Shown: positions 17,807 through 28,800 of the stretch, piece after piece | How the letters are laid out: the number at the start of each line of letters is the position of its first letter | Numbering within the stretch: position 1 is the first letter of the stretch | From: an uncultured Lutibacter sp. | GTDB taxonomy: Bacteria; Bacteroidota; Bacteroidia; Flavobacteriales; Flavobacteriaceae | Direction: 5' to 3' | Length of the DNA stretch: 64,000 nucleotides | Assembly: GCF_947495725.1 (NCBI RefSeq) | Contig: NZ_CANLZZ010000007.1 | Coordinates: 62,001 to 126,000 of the forward strand | Position numbers and translations under genes: made by a program | Notes under the pieces: generated by a model | Seen by the model: only the letters and a program-made list of their open reading frames with translations | Database searches by the model: none | Told to the model about the DNA's origin: nothing

Positions 17807-18223
17807 CTATTTTGCTAAAATATAGTTGGTTATTTTACAAAGAGAAATTACTCTATTTCTATCATCTATTATTTTTATTTCAACTAAATGAATTGTTTTC
17901 CCTTTATGAATGATGCGTGCAGTTGCAGTAACCATTCCACTTTTTACGCTTCTTAAATGATTTGCAGAAAATTCGATTCCTCTAACCGCATACTTTTCTT
18001 GGTCTATTGCTAATATTGATGTTGGACTACCAACACTTTCTGCCAATGCCATTGTTGCACCACCGTTTAAAATCCCATCTGGTTGATGCACTCTAGAGTT
18101 TACAGGCATTGTTGCTACTAAAAAATCTTCACCCAAATCGGTATAAACAATGTTTAAAGTTTCGTTTAATGTGTTTTCACACATTTTATTAAGTTTATTT
18201 AAAGTTGCTTCTTTTGAATTCAT
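17807..18223 (-). CDS. menI: Hotdog-fold thioesterase, probable DHNA-CoA hydrolase
   Basis: 138 aa PaaI/YdiI-type hotdog thioesterase. It aligns by eye with E. coli MenI (YdiI): ATMPVNSRVHQPDG, LNGGATMALAESVGS and FSANHLRSVKSGMV. The catalytic Glu is E62. The usual HGG reads NGG (Asn53), a change of the residue that contacts the thioester carbonyl. Position at the head of the hydrolase-menF-menD group supports DHNA-CoA hydrolysis in menaquinone synthesis. Other acyl-CoA substrates cannot be excluded. Confidence 0.8.
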   Translation of the reverse strand: MNSKEATLNKLNKMCENTLNETLNIVYTDLGEDFLVATMPVNSRVHQPDGILNGGATMALAESVGSPTSILAIDQEKYAVRGIEFSANHLRSVKSGMVTATARIIHKGKTIHLVEIKIIDDRNRVISLCKITNYILAK

Positions 18224-18268
18224 AATTAAAAGTTGGTTGGTAAAAATAAGAATTAAAACTATAAATAC

Positions 18269-18276
18269 TACCTTTG
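18269..18276 (+). promoter_or_regulatory. -7 promoter element of the PRiA4_ORF3-like gene
   Basis: TACCTTTG (TAnnTTTG) ends 22 nt before the ATG at 18299, with no gene in between. Confidence 0.5.
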
Positions 18277-18298
18277 CAATTTAAAAGTATAAAGTAAA

Positions 18299-18802
18299 AT
18301 GGCTTATAAAATTAGAGCAATATTAGATGTCGAGAAAGACGTATTTAGAGATATTATTGTAAATGAGACTCTTAATTTAGAAGAATTGCATTTTACTATT
18401 GCAAAATCGTTTGGTTTTAAAGGTCAGGAAATGGCTTCTTTTTATTTAAGCGACGATTCTTGGGAACAAGGAGAAGAAATTCCATTATTCGATATGTCTG
18501 AGGATGAAAACTCATTTTCAATGGCAACTTGTACAATTTCAACAGTGTTAAGAAAAGAAGGTGCAAAACTTATTTATATTTATGATTTCTTTTCTATGTG
18601 GACATTTTTTATTGAATTGTCTGAAATAATAGAAAATCCTGAAGAGGAATTACCATTGATTGCACTGTCTTTTGGTGATGTTCCAGACGAAGCTCCCGAA
18701 AAAGAATTTATTGGAGAAAATTCTGATGAAGACAATTTTGATGCTTTTGATGATGAAAGTAATTTTGACAATATTGATGATATAGATTTAGATAATTATT
18801 AA
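18299..18802 (+). CDS. PRiA4_ORF3-like protein
   Basis: 167 aa, cytoplasmic. The N-terminal 115 residues fit the pRiA4b ORF-3/IS1096 TnpR-passenger family: YKIRAILDVEKDVFRDI, LHFTIAKSFGFKGQEMASFYLS, then IYIYDFFSMWTFFIEL, where the family consensus is YxYDFGDxWxHxI. The last 40 residues are extremely acidic (Asp/Glu/Asn). Despite the family name there is no transposase, inverted repeat or plasmid gene nearby, and Bacteroidota commonly carry it as a chromosomal gene of unknown role. It is monocistronic, with its own promoter. Confidence 0.75.
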   Translation: MAYKIRAILDVEKDVFRDIIVNETLNLEELHFTIAKSFGFKGQEMASFYLSDDSWEQGEEIPLFDMSEDENSFSMATCTISTVLRKEGAKLIYIYDFFSMWTFFIELSEIIENPEEELPLIALSFGDVPDEAPEKEFIGENSDEDNFDAFDDESNFDNIDDIDLDNY

Positions 18803-18832
18803 TATATCATAAAAACTCATTTTATATTAGCC

Positions 18833-18850
18833 AAAACCCGTTAAGGTTTT
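18833..18850. terminator. Weak hairpin between convergent genes
   Basis: AAAACC and GGTTTT form a 6-bp stem around a 6-nt loop between the convergent PRiA4_ORF3-like and thiamine-binding genes. The stem is short and A/T-ended, so this is a weak terminator candidate. Confidence 0.35.
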
Positions 18851-18881
18851 AGCAATAATTGTAATTCCGGATAAATAAATA

Positions 18882-19193
18882 CTATTTATTTACCTCTCCG
18901 ATAATATTTTCTACAGAAGTTATTTTTTTGGTCATACATTTACTTTTTCCCTTACGAATATCAAACTTAAGAGATGAATACACTCGATCACAATCCAACT
19001 CTAATACTTCATAAGATTGCTGTACAATAGCTAGTGCTTCCGCAATTGTTTCGGTCTCTATTACAGTACCCATTGGCGTTAATTGATAAGTAACTCCACT
19101 TTCACGAATCATTTGTATTATTTTACTTACATAAGCACTTATACTCTCACCTTTATCGGTTGGAAACATAGCAAATTCTAATAGTACTGACAT
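18882..19193 (-). CDS. MTH1187-family thiamine-binding protein
   Basis: 103 aa, the usual length of the UPF0045/YqgV family. It shows LLEFAMFPTDKGESISAYV at the N-terminus, TYQLTPMGTVIET and a ferredoxin-like fold pattern. Family members bind thiamine or HMP in the cytoplasm and may chaperone or salvage it. No TPP riboswitch is apparent upstream; a TACCTTTG promoter lies 28 nt before the ATG. Confidence 0.85.
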   Translation of the reverse strand: MSVLLEFAMFPTDKGESISAYVSKIIQMIRESGVTYQLTPMGTVIETETIAEALAIVQQSYEVLELDCDRVYSSLKFDIRKGKSKCMTKKITSVENIIGEVNK

Positions 19194-19221
19194 TAATTTA
19201 AAATGGTATTTGTTATATTTA

Positions 19222-19229
19222 CAAAGGTA
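19222..19229 (-). promoter_or_regulatory. -7 promoter element of the thiamine-binding gene
   Basis: TACCTTTG on the minus strand (TAnnTTTG) lies upstream of the ATG at 19193 with a 28-nt leader region. Confidence 0.5.
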
Positions 19230-19320
19230 GTGAAAGTACTTAATTTATTTAGTAAAATTATACTGTTTTAAATGAGTTTAACACTTTATACAACTATAAA
19301 TAATTACAAATTAAACACAT

Positions 19321-19686
19321 ATGCAATGCCCTTGTAATCCAAATAAAAAATATGTTGATTGTTGTCAAAAAGCACATCAGAATATACAGGCTGTAACAAG
19401 TGCAGAACAATTAATGCGCTCTAGATATAGTGCTTTTGTACTTGCCAATATTAATTACTTACAAAAAAGTCATCACACTTCTACTCGCCCATCTAAACAA
19501 GAAAAGAGAGAAATTGAAAAATGGACAAAATCTGTTAAATGGATTCGACTTGAAGTTTTAAATTCTACAGAAAATACGGTTGAGTTTAAAGCCTTTTTTA
19601 TGGAAAATAAGAATATTGAGGTAATTCATGAAAATTCAAAATTTTGTAAAGAAAATGAGCATTGGGTTTATTTAGACGCTTTTTAG
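19321..19686 (+). CDS. YchJ-family SEC-C motif protein
   Basis: 121 aa. The N-terminus CPCNPNKKYVDCC (C3, C5, C14, C15) is the SEC-C zinc-binding motif. It is followed by AEQLMRSRYSAFVLANINYL, diagnostic of the YchJ/UPF0225 family, with the NTF2-like remainder (SVKWIRLEVL, VEFKAFFMEN, HEHSxFCKE-type segment). E. coli YchJ has a second C-terminal SEC-C motif; this short form has only the first, as in many Bacteroidota. The function is unknown; protein binding through the zinc knuckle is inferred. Confidence 0.85.
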   Translation: MQCPCNPNKKYVDCCQKAHQNIQAVTSAEQLMRSRYSAFVLANINYLQKSHHTSTRPSKQEKREIEKWTKSVKWIRLEVLNSTENTVEFKAFFMENKNIEVIHENSKFCKENEHWVYLDAF

Positions 19687-19700
19687 TAACTAAATTTTCT

Positions 19701-19736
19701 TAATCTTAGATTTCTGCTTTTGCTAATCCAAGATTA
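19701..19736. terminator. Imperfect hairpin between convergent genes
   Basis: TAATCTTAGATT and AATCCAAGATTA can pair over 12 bp with one mismatch around a 12-nt loop, between yc​hJ-like (+) and the 354-aa gene (-). There is no T-run, so the terminator role is uncertain. Confidence 0.3.
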
Positions 19737-19828
19737 GCTATAAAATGTGTAATTTTTAATAAGTAAGACTCCTAAATACGTTATGAAAAATATAGCTTTT
19801 AAACCTCCAACTCTGCAACTTTCTACTT

Positions 19829-20893
19829 TTATCTAATAATATAAGTATTTACGTTTTCGTAATTTCTTCTAACAAAATCAAATGCTACTTTTAAAATTTG
19901 CCCCATAGTTTTGCAATCTTTAAAGTTTTTATCCTTTGTATATTTAATTAAATCCTTTTTAAGTTCTTTTATTTTATCGGGAGTTGAAATTTCATCATCT
20001 ACCATACAATCTAATAAATCGTTAACTCTTTCTTGAGACCCTCTTAACCTACGCGCAATTGCGGAACGTTCTTCTTTTTTATATTGTTCAACAGACTCGT
20101 TTCTTAAGTTGTCCGAAACCATTTTTACAAAAGGATAATTTTCTTTAAAATATTGAGGGAAATAAACTCTTAAATTTCCTTCAAAACTTTGTTGATCAAA
20201 ATCCATAGCTCTAATTCTATACTCTACCTGATCAAAATCGTAAGAAGCAACAATTACATAATTATAAGCACGCATATCGCCAAGTAAACGAATCATACAA
20301 CGTTCATTAAACTTTACAAACTCTTTTGAAAGTCGTTTTAAACCACTTTCTGAAACTGTACTTAAATTTTCTGCTAAAAATTGATCACCTGGAATTCCTA
20401 AAACATGTTCTTCAATAAGAGTATCTTTATACACCAAAAAGTTAATATTATTTGGAGATAATATGTGTTCAAACTCAAGTCCGTAAACTCTCGATGCATC
20501 AGCCTTTTTAATGTATAAATAAGTGTGGTTATCGTTTAAAATATTTCGAATTTTTATTCTAAATGGTTTCGAATTTCCAAATGTACAATAGTCAATTGCA
20601 TCTACGGTTAAAAAAGGAATAGAGTCTTCACTACCATCGCCATGTAAAATTAAATACATTCGCTTTAAACTTAAATCAATTTCATCACGTTCGTGCTCAG
20701 CATAATATACGCGAACCCAAAGGGTATCGTCACCGTTCTTATCGTAAACTACAATTGCTCCTGCAAATCGCAATAAATCATCATAAAAAACAGGTATTTT
20801 AATATTTCTATTATACTCTGTTAAATAATCATATAACTTTTGATTAATTGGAAATGCCGGTTTTTTTTTTGAAATTAATTTCTGTTCTTCCAT
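19829..20893 (-). CDS. Uncharacterised 354-aa protein with kinase-like motifs
   Basis: I do not recognise a named family. The protein is cytoplasmic, with no signal or membrane segment. Residues about 120-145 (TYLYIKKADASRVYGLEFE) could supply the Lys and Glu of an N-lobe. LLGDMRAYNYVIV places Asp206 and Asn211 five residues apart, and IRAMDFDQQ gives a DFD at 231-233, about 20 residues later. That order (D-x4-N then DFD) is the signature of APH/protein-kinase-like folds. The C-terminal 80 residues are helical and charged (KKEERSAIARRLRGSQERV). It stands alone, divergent from an ABC transporter operon. Kinase activity is inference only. Confidence 0.6.
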   Translation of the reverse strand: MEEQKLISKKKPAFPINQKLYDYLTEYNRNIKIPVFYDDLLRFAGAIVVYDKNGDDTLWVRVYYAEHERDEIDLSLKRMYLILHGDGSEDSIPFLTVDAIDYCTFGNSKPFRIKIRNILNDNHTYLYIKKADASRVYGLEFEHILSPNNINFLVYKDTLIEEHVLGIPGDQFLAENLSTVSESGLKRLSKEFVKFNERCMIRLLGDMRAYNYVIVASYDFDQVEYRIRAMDFDQQSFEGNLRVYFPQYFKENYPFVKMVSDNLRNESVEQYKKEERSAIARRLRGSQERVNDLLDCMVDDEISTPDKIKELKKDLIKYTKDKNFKDCKTMGQILKVAFDFVRRNYENVNTYIIR

Positions 20894-20914
20894 CGTAAAT
20901 CTTTTCTAATTTGT

Positions 20915-20922
20915 CAAATTTA
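20915..20922 (-). promoter_or_regulatory. -7 promoter element of the 354-aa gene
   Basis: TAAATTTG on the minus strand (TAnnTTTG) ends 21 nt before the ATG at 20893. Confidence 0.5.
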
Positions 20923-20983
20923 GTATATTGCCGTAACAAATTTTAATATTTGTCGTCTTAATTTTATACTAAACAAATTTATA

Positions 20984-21886
20984 TTGGAAACTATTCTCTC
21001 ATTAAAAAATCTTAATAAAAGGTTTGGAGCAATTCACGCAGTAAATAACCTATCTTTTGATATTAAAAAAGGAAGTGTTTATGGAATACTTGGACCCAAC
21101 GGAAGTGGAAAGTCAACAACACTAGGCATTATTCTAAATGTAGTTAATAAAACTTCAGGTGAATTTAGCTGGTTCGACGGCAAATTATCAACACATCAGG
21201 CATTAAAAAAAGTGGGAGCTATTATTGAACGCCCTAATTTTTATCCATATATGACCGCAACTCAAAACCTTGAGTTAGTGTGCAAAATAAAAGAAATACC
21301 AAGTGTAAAAATTGAAGAAAAACTTAAGGTTGTTAATTTATTTGAAAGAAGGAATAGTAAATTTAGAACCTATTCTTTAGGTATGAAACAACGTTTAGCA
21401 ATTGCTTCCGCTCTTTTAAATGATCCTGAAATTTTAATTTTAGACGAACCCACAAATGGTTTAGATCCACAAGGAATACATGAAATTAGACAAATTATAA
21501 AAAATATTGCCGCAAACGGAACTACAATTTTATTAGCATCTCATTTATTGGATGAAGTTGAAAAAGTATGTTCGCATGTTGTAGTAATTAGAGAAGGTGT
21601 AAAATTATACTCTGGAAGTGTTGATGAAATGACAGCCTCACATGGTTTATTCGAATTAAAAACGGATGCTAGTGAAGATAACCTTTTAGAATTGCTCTCT
21701 AATTTTGATGGAATTTCTTCAACAAAAAAAGAAAACAATTTTGTTATTGCTACCCTTAACAAAGAAATTACCGCAACTGAAATTAACAATTATTTATTTC
21801 AAAATGGAGTTATTTTATCACATTTAGTAAAACGAAAACCTAGTTTAGAACAACAATTTTTAACGCTAACCAACAACAAATCATAA
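20984..21886 (+). CDS. ABC transporter ATP-binding protein
   Basis: 300 aa. Walker A is GPNGSGKST (about 38-46), the signature is YSLGMKQRLAIASAL, Walker B is ILILDEPTNGLD and the switch His is in LLASHLLDEVEK. This matches the CcmA/NatA-type ATPases of ABC-2 exporters. The start is a TTG at 20984 (METILSLKNLNKRF). There is no in-frame ATG nearby, and the alignment with the family's usual N-terminus supports it. The stop shares one base with the permease ATG, so the pair is one operon. The substrate is unknown. Confidence 0.9.
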   Translation: METILSLKNLNKRFGAIHAVNNLSFDIKKGSVYGILGPNGSGKSTTLGIILNVVNKTSGEFSWFDGKLSTHQALKKVGAIIERPNFYPYMTATQNLELVCKIKEIPSVKIEEKLKVVNLFERRNSKFRTYSLGMKQRLAIASALLNDPEILILDEPTNGLDPQGIHEIRQIIKNIAANGTTILLASHLLDEVEKVCSHVVVIREGVKLYSGSVDEMTASHGLFELKTDASEDNLLELLSNFDGISSTKKENNFVIATLNKEITATEINNYLFQNGVILSHLVKRKPSLEQQFLTLTNNKS

Positions 21887-22731
21887 TGTTACGATTATTA
21901 AACATAGAAATTCATAAGTTAAAGTATAACAGTGCCAGTAGAATTTTAATTCTTATTTATTTTATATTGTTAACTTCCATTGCTTTAATTGCTGCCATTA
22001 AATTTGATATTGGCCCGGTTAAGTTTCATTTAGCAGAACAGGGAATTTTTAATTTTCCATACATATGGCATTTTAATACCTATATGGCATCTATTTTTAA
22101 ATTTTTCTTATTATTAGTTATTGTTTCTATGATGGCAAATGAGTATAGCAACAAAACTCTAAAACAAAATTTAATTGATGGTTTAAGCAAAAAGGAGTTT
22201 GTGTTATCTAAGTTTTATACTGTTTTAGCACTTGCCTTAATTTCTACATTATTTGTTTTTGTGGTTTCTATAATTTTAGGATATAGCTATTCCGATTTTA
22301 CTGAGTTTTCAATAGTAACAACAGATTTAATATACCTTTTCGCTTTTTTTATAAAGCTAACAGCATTTTTCTCCTTTGGACTTTTTATGGGAATTCTAGT
22401 AAAACGATCAGCTTTTGCGGTTGGAGGTATTTTAATTTGGTTTTTTGGTGAAAGCTTGTTTAAAGGTTTTTTATTTTGGCAATTTAAAGACCTAGAAAAT
22501 ACAAGCGAACGTGTAAATAGTATTATGCAATTTCTTCCAATGGAATCAATTTCAAATTTAATTAAAGAACCTTTTACTCGCTTAAGTGCAGTTAAAACTG
22601 TAGCTAAACAAGTTGGAGAAAATTTAACAAAAGATTTTTCGGTTCAACCATTAGATTTACTAATTGCATTAATTTGGACTGCATTGTTTATATATTTCTC
22701 TTATGCATTGCTAAAAAAGCGCGATTTATAA
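21886..22731 (+). CDS. ABC-2 type transporter permease
   Basis: 281 aa with about six hydrophobic segments (near 20-40, 62-84, 105-128, 142-162, 170-195 and 255-275). ANEYSNKTLKQNLIDGLSKKEFVLSKF is typical of ABC-2 permeases (quoted in part: NEYSNKTLKQNLIDGLSK). It partners the ATPase directly upstream through a one-base overlap. It probably exports a lipid, peptide or antibiotic; the sequence gives no hint which. Confidence 0.88.
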   Translation: MLRLLNIEIHKLKYNSASRILILIYFILLTSIALIAAIKFDIGPVKFHLAEQGIFNFPYIWHFNTYMASIFKFFLLLVIVSMMANEYSNKTLKQNLIDGLSKKEFVLSKFYTVLALALISTLFVFVVSIILGYSYSDFTEFSIVTTDLIYLFAFFIKLTAFFSFGLFMGILVKRSAFAVGGILIWFFGESLFKGFLFWQFKDLENTSERVNSIMQFLPMESISNLIKEPFTRLSAVKTVAKQVGENLTKDFSVQPLDLLIALIWTALFIYFSYALLKKRDL

Positions 22732-22785
22732 TCATATGTTGCTCTTTTTAGAATTTTTTTTTTCATAATATTAAACTTTTACATG

Positions 22786-22793
22786 TAAATTTG
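22786..22793 (+). promoter_or_regulatory. -7 promoter element of the 1999-aa T9SS gene
   Basis: TAAATTTG (TAnnTTTG) ends 11 nt before the ATG at 22805. Confidence 0.5.
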
Positions 22794-22804
22794 GTCAAAT
22801 ATCA

Positions 22805-25800
22805 ATGACCACCGTGAATAGACTGTCAGTTAAACTTTTATTTACCACTTTTTTTTGTGTGTTATTAAGTTACATGGGTTTTGCTCAATTGAGTAAAACA
22901 CATTATATTCCTCCTTTAACAAGTGCTGAATTTGGAAATGCAAATCCTGAAAATCAATACATATATATTTCAACACCTAGTATAACAGACGTACCTTATA
23001 CAGTAACTCCCATTGGTTCATCAAGCACCATTACAGGATATGTTTCAAAATCAAATCCGGAAGAAATTTATATTGGTAACGGTTATTCTCAATTATTTGT
23101 ACAATCCAGTCAAACAAGTAGGGTTACAAACAACAAAGGATATATTGTTGAAGCTGCCGGAACCATATATGTTTCTGTTAGAATGACAGCTGGTGGAGGA
23201 GCTCAAGCCGGAGCATTGGTTAGCAAAGGACTTTCTGCTTTAGGAAAAGAGTTTAGAGTTGGAAGTTATACCAATGAAAATCCACAAGACAATTATTTAA
23301 ATTTTGTATCAGTAATGGCAACTGATGACAATACAAACGTGGAATTTAGTAACCTACCCGCTGGTTTAGTAATAAAAAATTATTCTGGAACAACTCCTTT
23401 TTCTATAAATTTAGATAAAGGTGAAAGTTATATTTTAGCTACAAATAGTTTTACAACTCCTGTTAATAGAGATGGATTAATAGGTTGTTTGGTAAAATCG
23501 GATAAAGATATTGTTGTAAACTGTGGTTCGGCAAATGGTAGTTTTAGCAATGGAAATGGAAGAGATTATGGTATTGATCAAATTGTTGGACATAATAAAA
23601 TTGGATCAGAATATATTTTTGTAAAAGGAGATGGAAGTAATGATTGGGAGAATATTTTACTAGTTGCACACCAAGATAATACCACTATAAGCGTAAATGG
23701 CACCTCTATTGGAGTTACAAAAAATGCTGGTGAATATTATGTAATTGAAGGTGATAAATATAATGCCTCTGGAAATATGTATGTAGAAACATCTAATCCC
23801 GTTTTTGCCTATCAAGGAGTTGGCGCAACTACTTCAGAAGCAAATCAAGGTATGTTTTTTGTACCTCCACTAAGTTGTGAAACAAGAGGAAATGTTGATA
23901 ATATTGCTGCAATCGAAGACATTGGTACAACTTCTTTTACCGGTGGAGTTACCATTGTTACAAAAAAAGGAGCAGCAGTTACTATAAATAATTTACCACT
24001 GTCTAACTTCTCCTCTATTGGACCAAGTAATGTTAATGGGAAATCTGATTATGTAACTTATAAAGTTACTGGTTTATTTGGTGATGTTTCTGTAGAAAGT
24101 GACCAAGAGTTGTATTGCTCGTACTTTAATTACAATGGAGCAGCAACTTCGGGAAGTTTTTATTCTGGGTTTCCAACAGCACCTGAAATAAACTTTGAAG
24201 CTATTTTTAATACCTTAGGTATTTGCATTCCAAATATTACCTTGGAAGCTTTAAACTCTGAAAGCTTTGACACCCTGGAGTGGTTTTTTGATGATGGTTC
24301 TGGTTTTAAAACCACTGGAAATACTACAAGTATTTTGGTTCCTATTAATCCTGGGAAATACAAGTTAGTTGGTTATATAAGCTGCACCAATTTAACGCTT
24401 GAATCTTTTGAAGTTCCTGTAAGTTATTGTCCCGATGATATTGATGAAGATGGTATTATTGATAATATTGATATTGACAATGACAACGACGGGATTTTAA
24501 ATTGTACAGAATCTAAAGGAAATGGGACACTTAATTTATCTAATATTTTAAAACCTTCAGTTGTTCTGAACGATGGATCTATAATTTCAAATATTGCAAC
24601 CGGCAATTTTAATTTCACCAATAATACAACAACAAATTCTAGTTTAATTGGTTCTTCTAATGGAAACTTTAAAAGCGAAATACCAGCTTCAGCAACAGCT
24701 ATAAATGATTATTCTATTTCATTTTCCGAAGAAATTAACTTTAAATTTAGTGAAAACACTTCAATTACACATTCAATTAATGATGGAGAACATTTTATTG
24801 CTAAAATTTCCCCTGCTAATAAAAATATTACATTAATTGATCCAGATAATAGGCTTTTAGTAGACACAAATTTTGATGGAATTTATGAATCTGGTATTAC
24901 AAAAGTTTCAGGCTCTGAAATACATTTTATAGTAAACCCTTCTCCTTCAGGAAATACTCCTTTTCAATTTTTAGCCAACAATGTTACTGGTTTTTCATTT
25001 ATTCATCATTTAGATAACATTAATAAAGCTTCAACTTTTAATGGTTTATTGTCACTTACTTGTTATAAAAATGATAATGATAGTGATGGTATAGAAGATG
25101 CCTTAGATTTAGATAGCGATAATGATGGAATACCCGATATTATAGAGAATTCTGGAGAAAATTTAGTATTTTCAGGTATTGATACTGACGAAAATGGATT
25201 GGATAATATATTCGATATTAATTTCATTCCTCTTGATACAGATATTGACGGAATACCCGATTTTTACGATTTAGACAGCGATAATGATGGAATATTCGAT
25301 CTTTATGAATCTAATAGTAATTTAAATGACACTAATTTAGATGGAATTATTGATAATATAAACACAACAATAGGAATTAATGGTTGGGATGATAATGCGG
25401 AAAGTTCACCAGACAGTAATTTAATTGGTTATAATCTCGGTGATTTTGATAACGACTTACTATTTAGTTATATAGACAAAGACAGTGATGGTGATGACTG
25501 TACAGATGTTATCGAAGCTGGATTTACAGACGATAATAATGATACTTTTTTAGGAAATACTACCATAATTGTAAATGAAAATGGAATTGTTACTAATGCT
25601 GCTGATGGCTATACAACACCCAATTCCGATTATGCTACATTTTCAGAAATAATAATTACAGACCAACCTACAAATTTAACCACCTGTATTTTTTATGATT
25701 CTATATTTGAAATAAATACAAACAACGTTGATACATATCAATGGCAATTAAGTATTGATAATGGCACAAACTGGCAAAATTTAATTGACGACGTTAATTA

Positions 25801-28800
25801 TTCCGGAGTTCAATCAAAAATTCTAACTATAAAAAATACACCCATTGAGTTTAATAATTACAAATTTAGAGTACAGTTAGAAAAATTAGGTAATTCTTGT
25901 GGATTAATTTCTGATGAAGTAACCCTCATAGTTACCCCAAACCCAATTGCAAATACTGTATCGAATTTAGAATTATGCGATAATTTAGATGATGGAGATG
26001 ATACCAACGGAATTGTTCAAAGTTTTAATTTAGAAAGTCAAACTAGTTTAATTTTAGGCACACAACCAGCATCGGATTTTTCTGTAACCTATCATTTAAA
26101 TCAAGATGATGCAAAATCTGGAAATGATCCAATTACAAGTCCTTTTGAAAATAACTTAAGTGCAAATTCACAAACAATTTATGTAAGTATTTTAAATAAA
26201 AATACACTTTGTAGAAATCATGAGCTAACATTTAATGTTGTGGTAAATGCTATTCCCACTGCAACAACTGTTTCAAATTTAGAAAGTTGCGATGATTTAG
26301 ATGATGGAGATGACACTAATGGAGTTGTTCAAAATTTTGATTTGGAGAGCCAAACAAATTTAATACTAGGAACACAAAACGCCACCAATTTTAAGGTCAC
26401 TTATCACCTATCTCAAAATGATGCTATTTCAGGAGACAATCCATTATCAAGTCCACATTCTAATAGTTTAAGTCCAAATAATCAAACTATTTTTGTTCGA
26501 GTTTTGAATAAAACCACAGGATGCGTAAATCCGCATTCAACTTTCGAAGTTATAGTAAATGCCTTACCAATTGCCAATCCTGTTGAAAATTTAGAATTAT
26601 GTGATAATTTAAATGATGGAAATGACACCAATGGTATTGTTCAAAATTTCGATTTAGAAAGTCAAACTAATTTAATTTTAGGCACACAAAATCCGGCCGA
26701 TTATATAGTTACTTATCATCTTTCAGAAAATGAAGCTATTTCTGGAAACAACCCACTAACTAGCCCTTTTGAAAACAAATTAAGTCCAAACTCTGAAAAA
26801 ATTTATGTTCGTATTTATGATAAAATAAAAGGCTGTGTAAACGCTCATTTAAATTTTGATGTAATTGTTAATCCGTTACCTGTTTTAAAAGAATCTGTAG
26901 TTTACCTAAATCAATGTGACGATGATGAGATTTCAGATGGTTATAGTATTTTTAATTTAAATGAAGCCAACCAATTAATTTCTGAAGATTATTTAAACGA
27001 AACTTTTGAGTTTTATTTTGATAAAAATCATACTATCCCAATTACCAATCCAATAGCTTACAAAAACCCGTCTGTAATAAACAGTGAAGTTTTTGTAAAA
27101 GTAATAACAACTAATGGCTGTGAACGCTTTGCAAAAATAATTTTAAAAGTAGGTGTTACTCAAATACCTCCAGATTTTGAAATATTAAATTTTTATGAAT
27201 GCGAAGATGGGCCATCCAACAATCAAGATGGTAAAACCCATTTTAATTTTAGTAGTGCTAAACAAGTTATTAAGGCTAGTAACCAGTTATTTTCGTTGCA
27301 ATCGGTAACTATTTCATTTTATGGAAATTTAGAAGATGCGCTTTCAGAAATCAACGCTATACCTGATATTTCTAATTATGAAAATACTACACCTTGGCAA
27401 CAAGAAATTTATGTAAGAGTTGACAGTGATGAAGTAAATTCATGTTTAGGTTTAAACCATGTTGTTACCTTAAATGTTGAAAAATTACCTATAGCCACTC
27501 CAGTTACAATTAACAGAGAATGTGACGATGATCACGATGGATTGTTTCCTTTTAATGTTGCAACTATTGATGATCAAATTAGAAATGGGCAAACCAATAT
27601 AACTGTTTCCTATTTTGATGAAAACGGCACTAAATTACCTAGCCCATTACCAAATCCTTTTTTAACGAAAAGTCAGACTATAAAAATTAAAGTTGCCAAT
27701 AACAGTACTAAAACCTTAAATGGTCCTTGTTATGATGAGACTGAACTTACTTTTATTGTTGATGATTTACCAGAAATTCACCCTTTAGATTTAGTGCCTG
27801 TTTGCGATAAAGAAGATAATAATGACGGAATTTACGACTTTGACACTTCTTTTATTCAAAGTACTTTATTAGGTACTCAAGAAGGCTTGGAAATTCATTA
27901 CTATGATGAAAATGGAAACGAACTATCCAATCCTCTACCAAATCCTTTTACATCACATACTCAAACAATTTCAGTTGAAGTAATAAATCCAATAAACAGC
28001 ACTTGTACGGCAACTAGCTCGTTTAATTTAGTTGTAAATGAATTACCCGAATTTGAAGTTACTTCTCCTCAAATTTTATGTATTACCAAACCTCAAGAAT
28101 TTATTACATTATCCCCTGAAATAAATAGTGCAAACGCCAATTTATTCGATTATTCTTGGCATAATGAAAATGGTGAATTAATCTCTAACGATTTTGAAAT
28201 TAATATTTTTGAGCCAGGATTATACTTTATAACACTTACCAAAAATGATGGTTCTTTTTGTTCAAGAACTAAAGAAATAATTGTAAACCCATCTTCAGTT
28301 GCAAAATTTAGTCTTTTTGATATTGATATTGTTGATGATTCTGATAATAACACAATATCTATCTCTACCGAAAATCTTGGTATTGGAGATTATGAATTTT
28401 CGCTAGATAATGAAAACAACTCCTATCAAGATGAACCATTTTTTGAGAATGTAAAAGCTGGAATTCATACTGTGTATGTTCGCGATAAAAATGAATGCGG
28501 TATAAAAGCAGTATCGGTTCCAATAGTTGGATATCCTAAATTTTTTACTCCAAATAATGATGGGCATAATGATACTTGGAAAATAATTGGTGTTAATGGC
28601 GAATTTTATAACAACGCTAAAATTTACATTTTCGACAGATTTGGTAAATTTATTCACCAAGTAAATGCAAATGGAGAGGGTTGGGACGGAACTCTTAACG
28701 GAAAACCATTACCTTCATCCGATTATTGGTTTTCTGCAGAACTTATAGATATTAAAGGAAATATTAGAGTTAAAAAAAGTCATTTTAGCTTAATAAGGAG

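Noticed and set aside
18299-18802. Mobile element, from the family name IS1096 TnpR passenger / pRiA4b ORF-3
   Set aside because: No transposase, resolvase, terminal inverted repeat or target duplication was seen, and the neighbours are core genes.
25961-26896. CRISPR or satellite-type array
   Set aside because: The repeats are 312 bp, in frame and without spacers; they are protein domain repeats.
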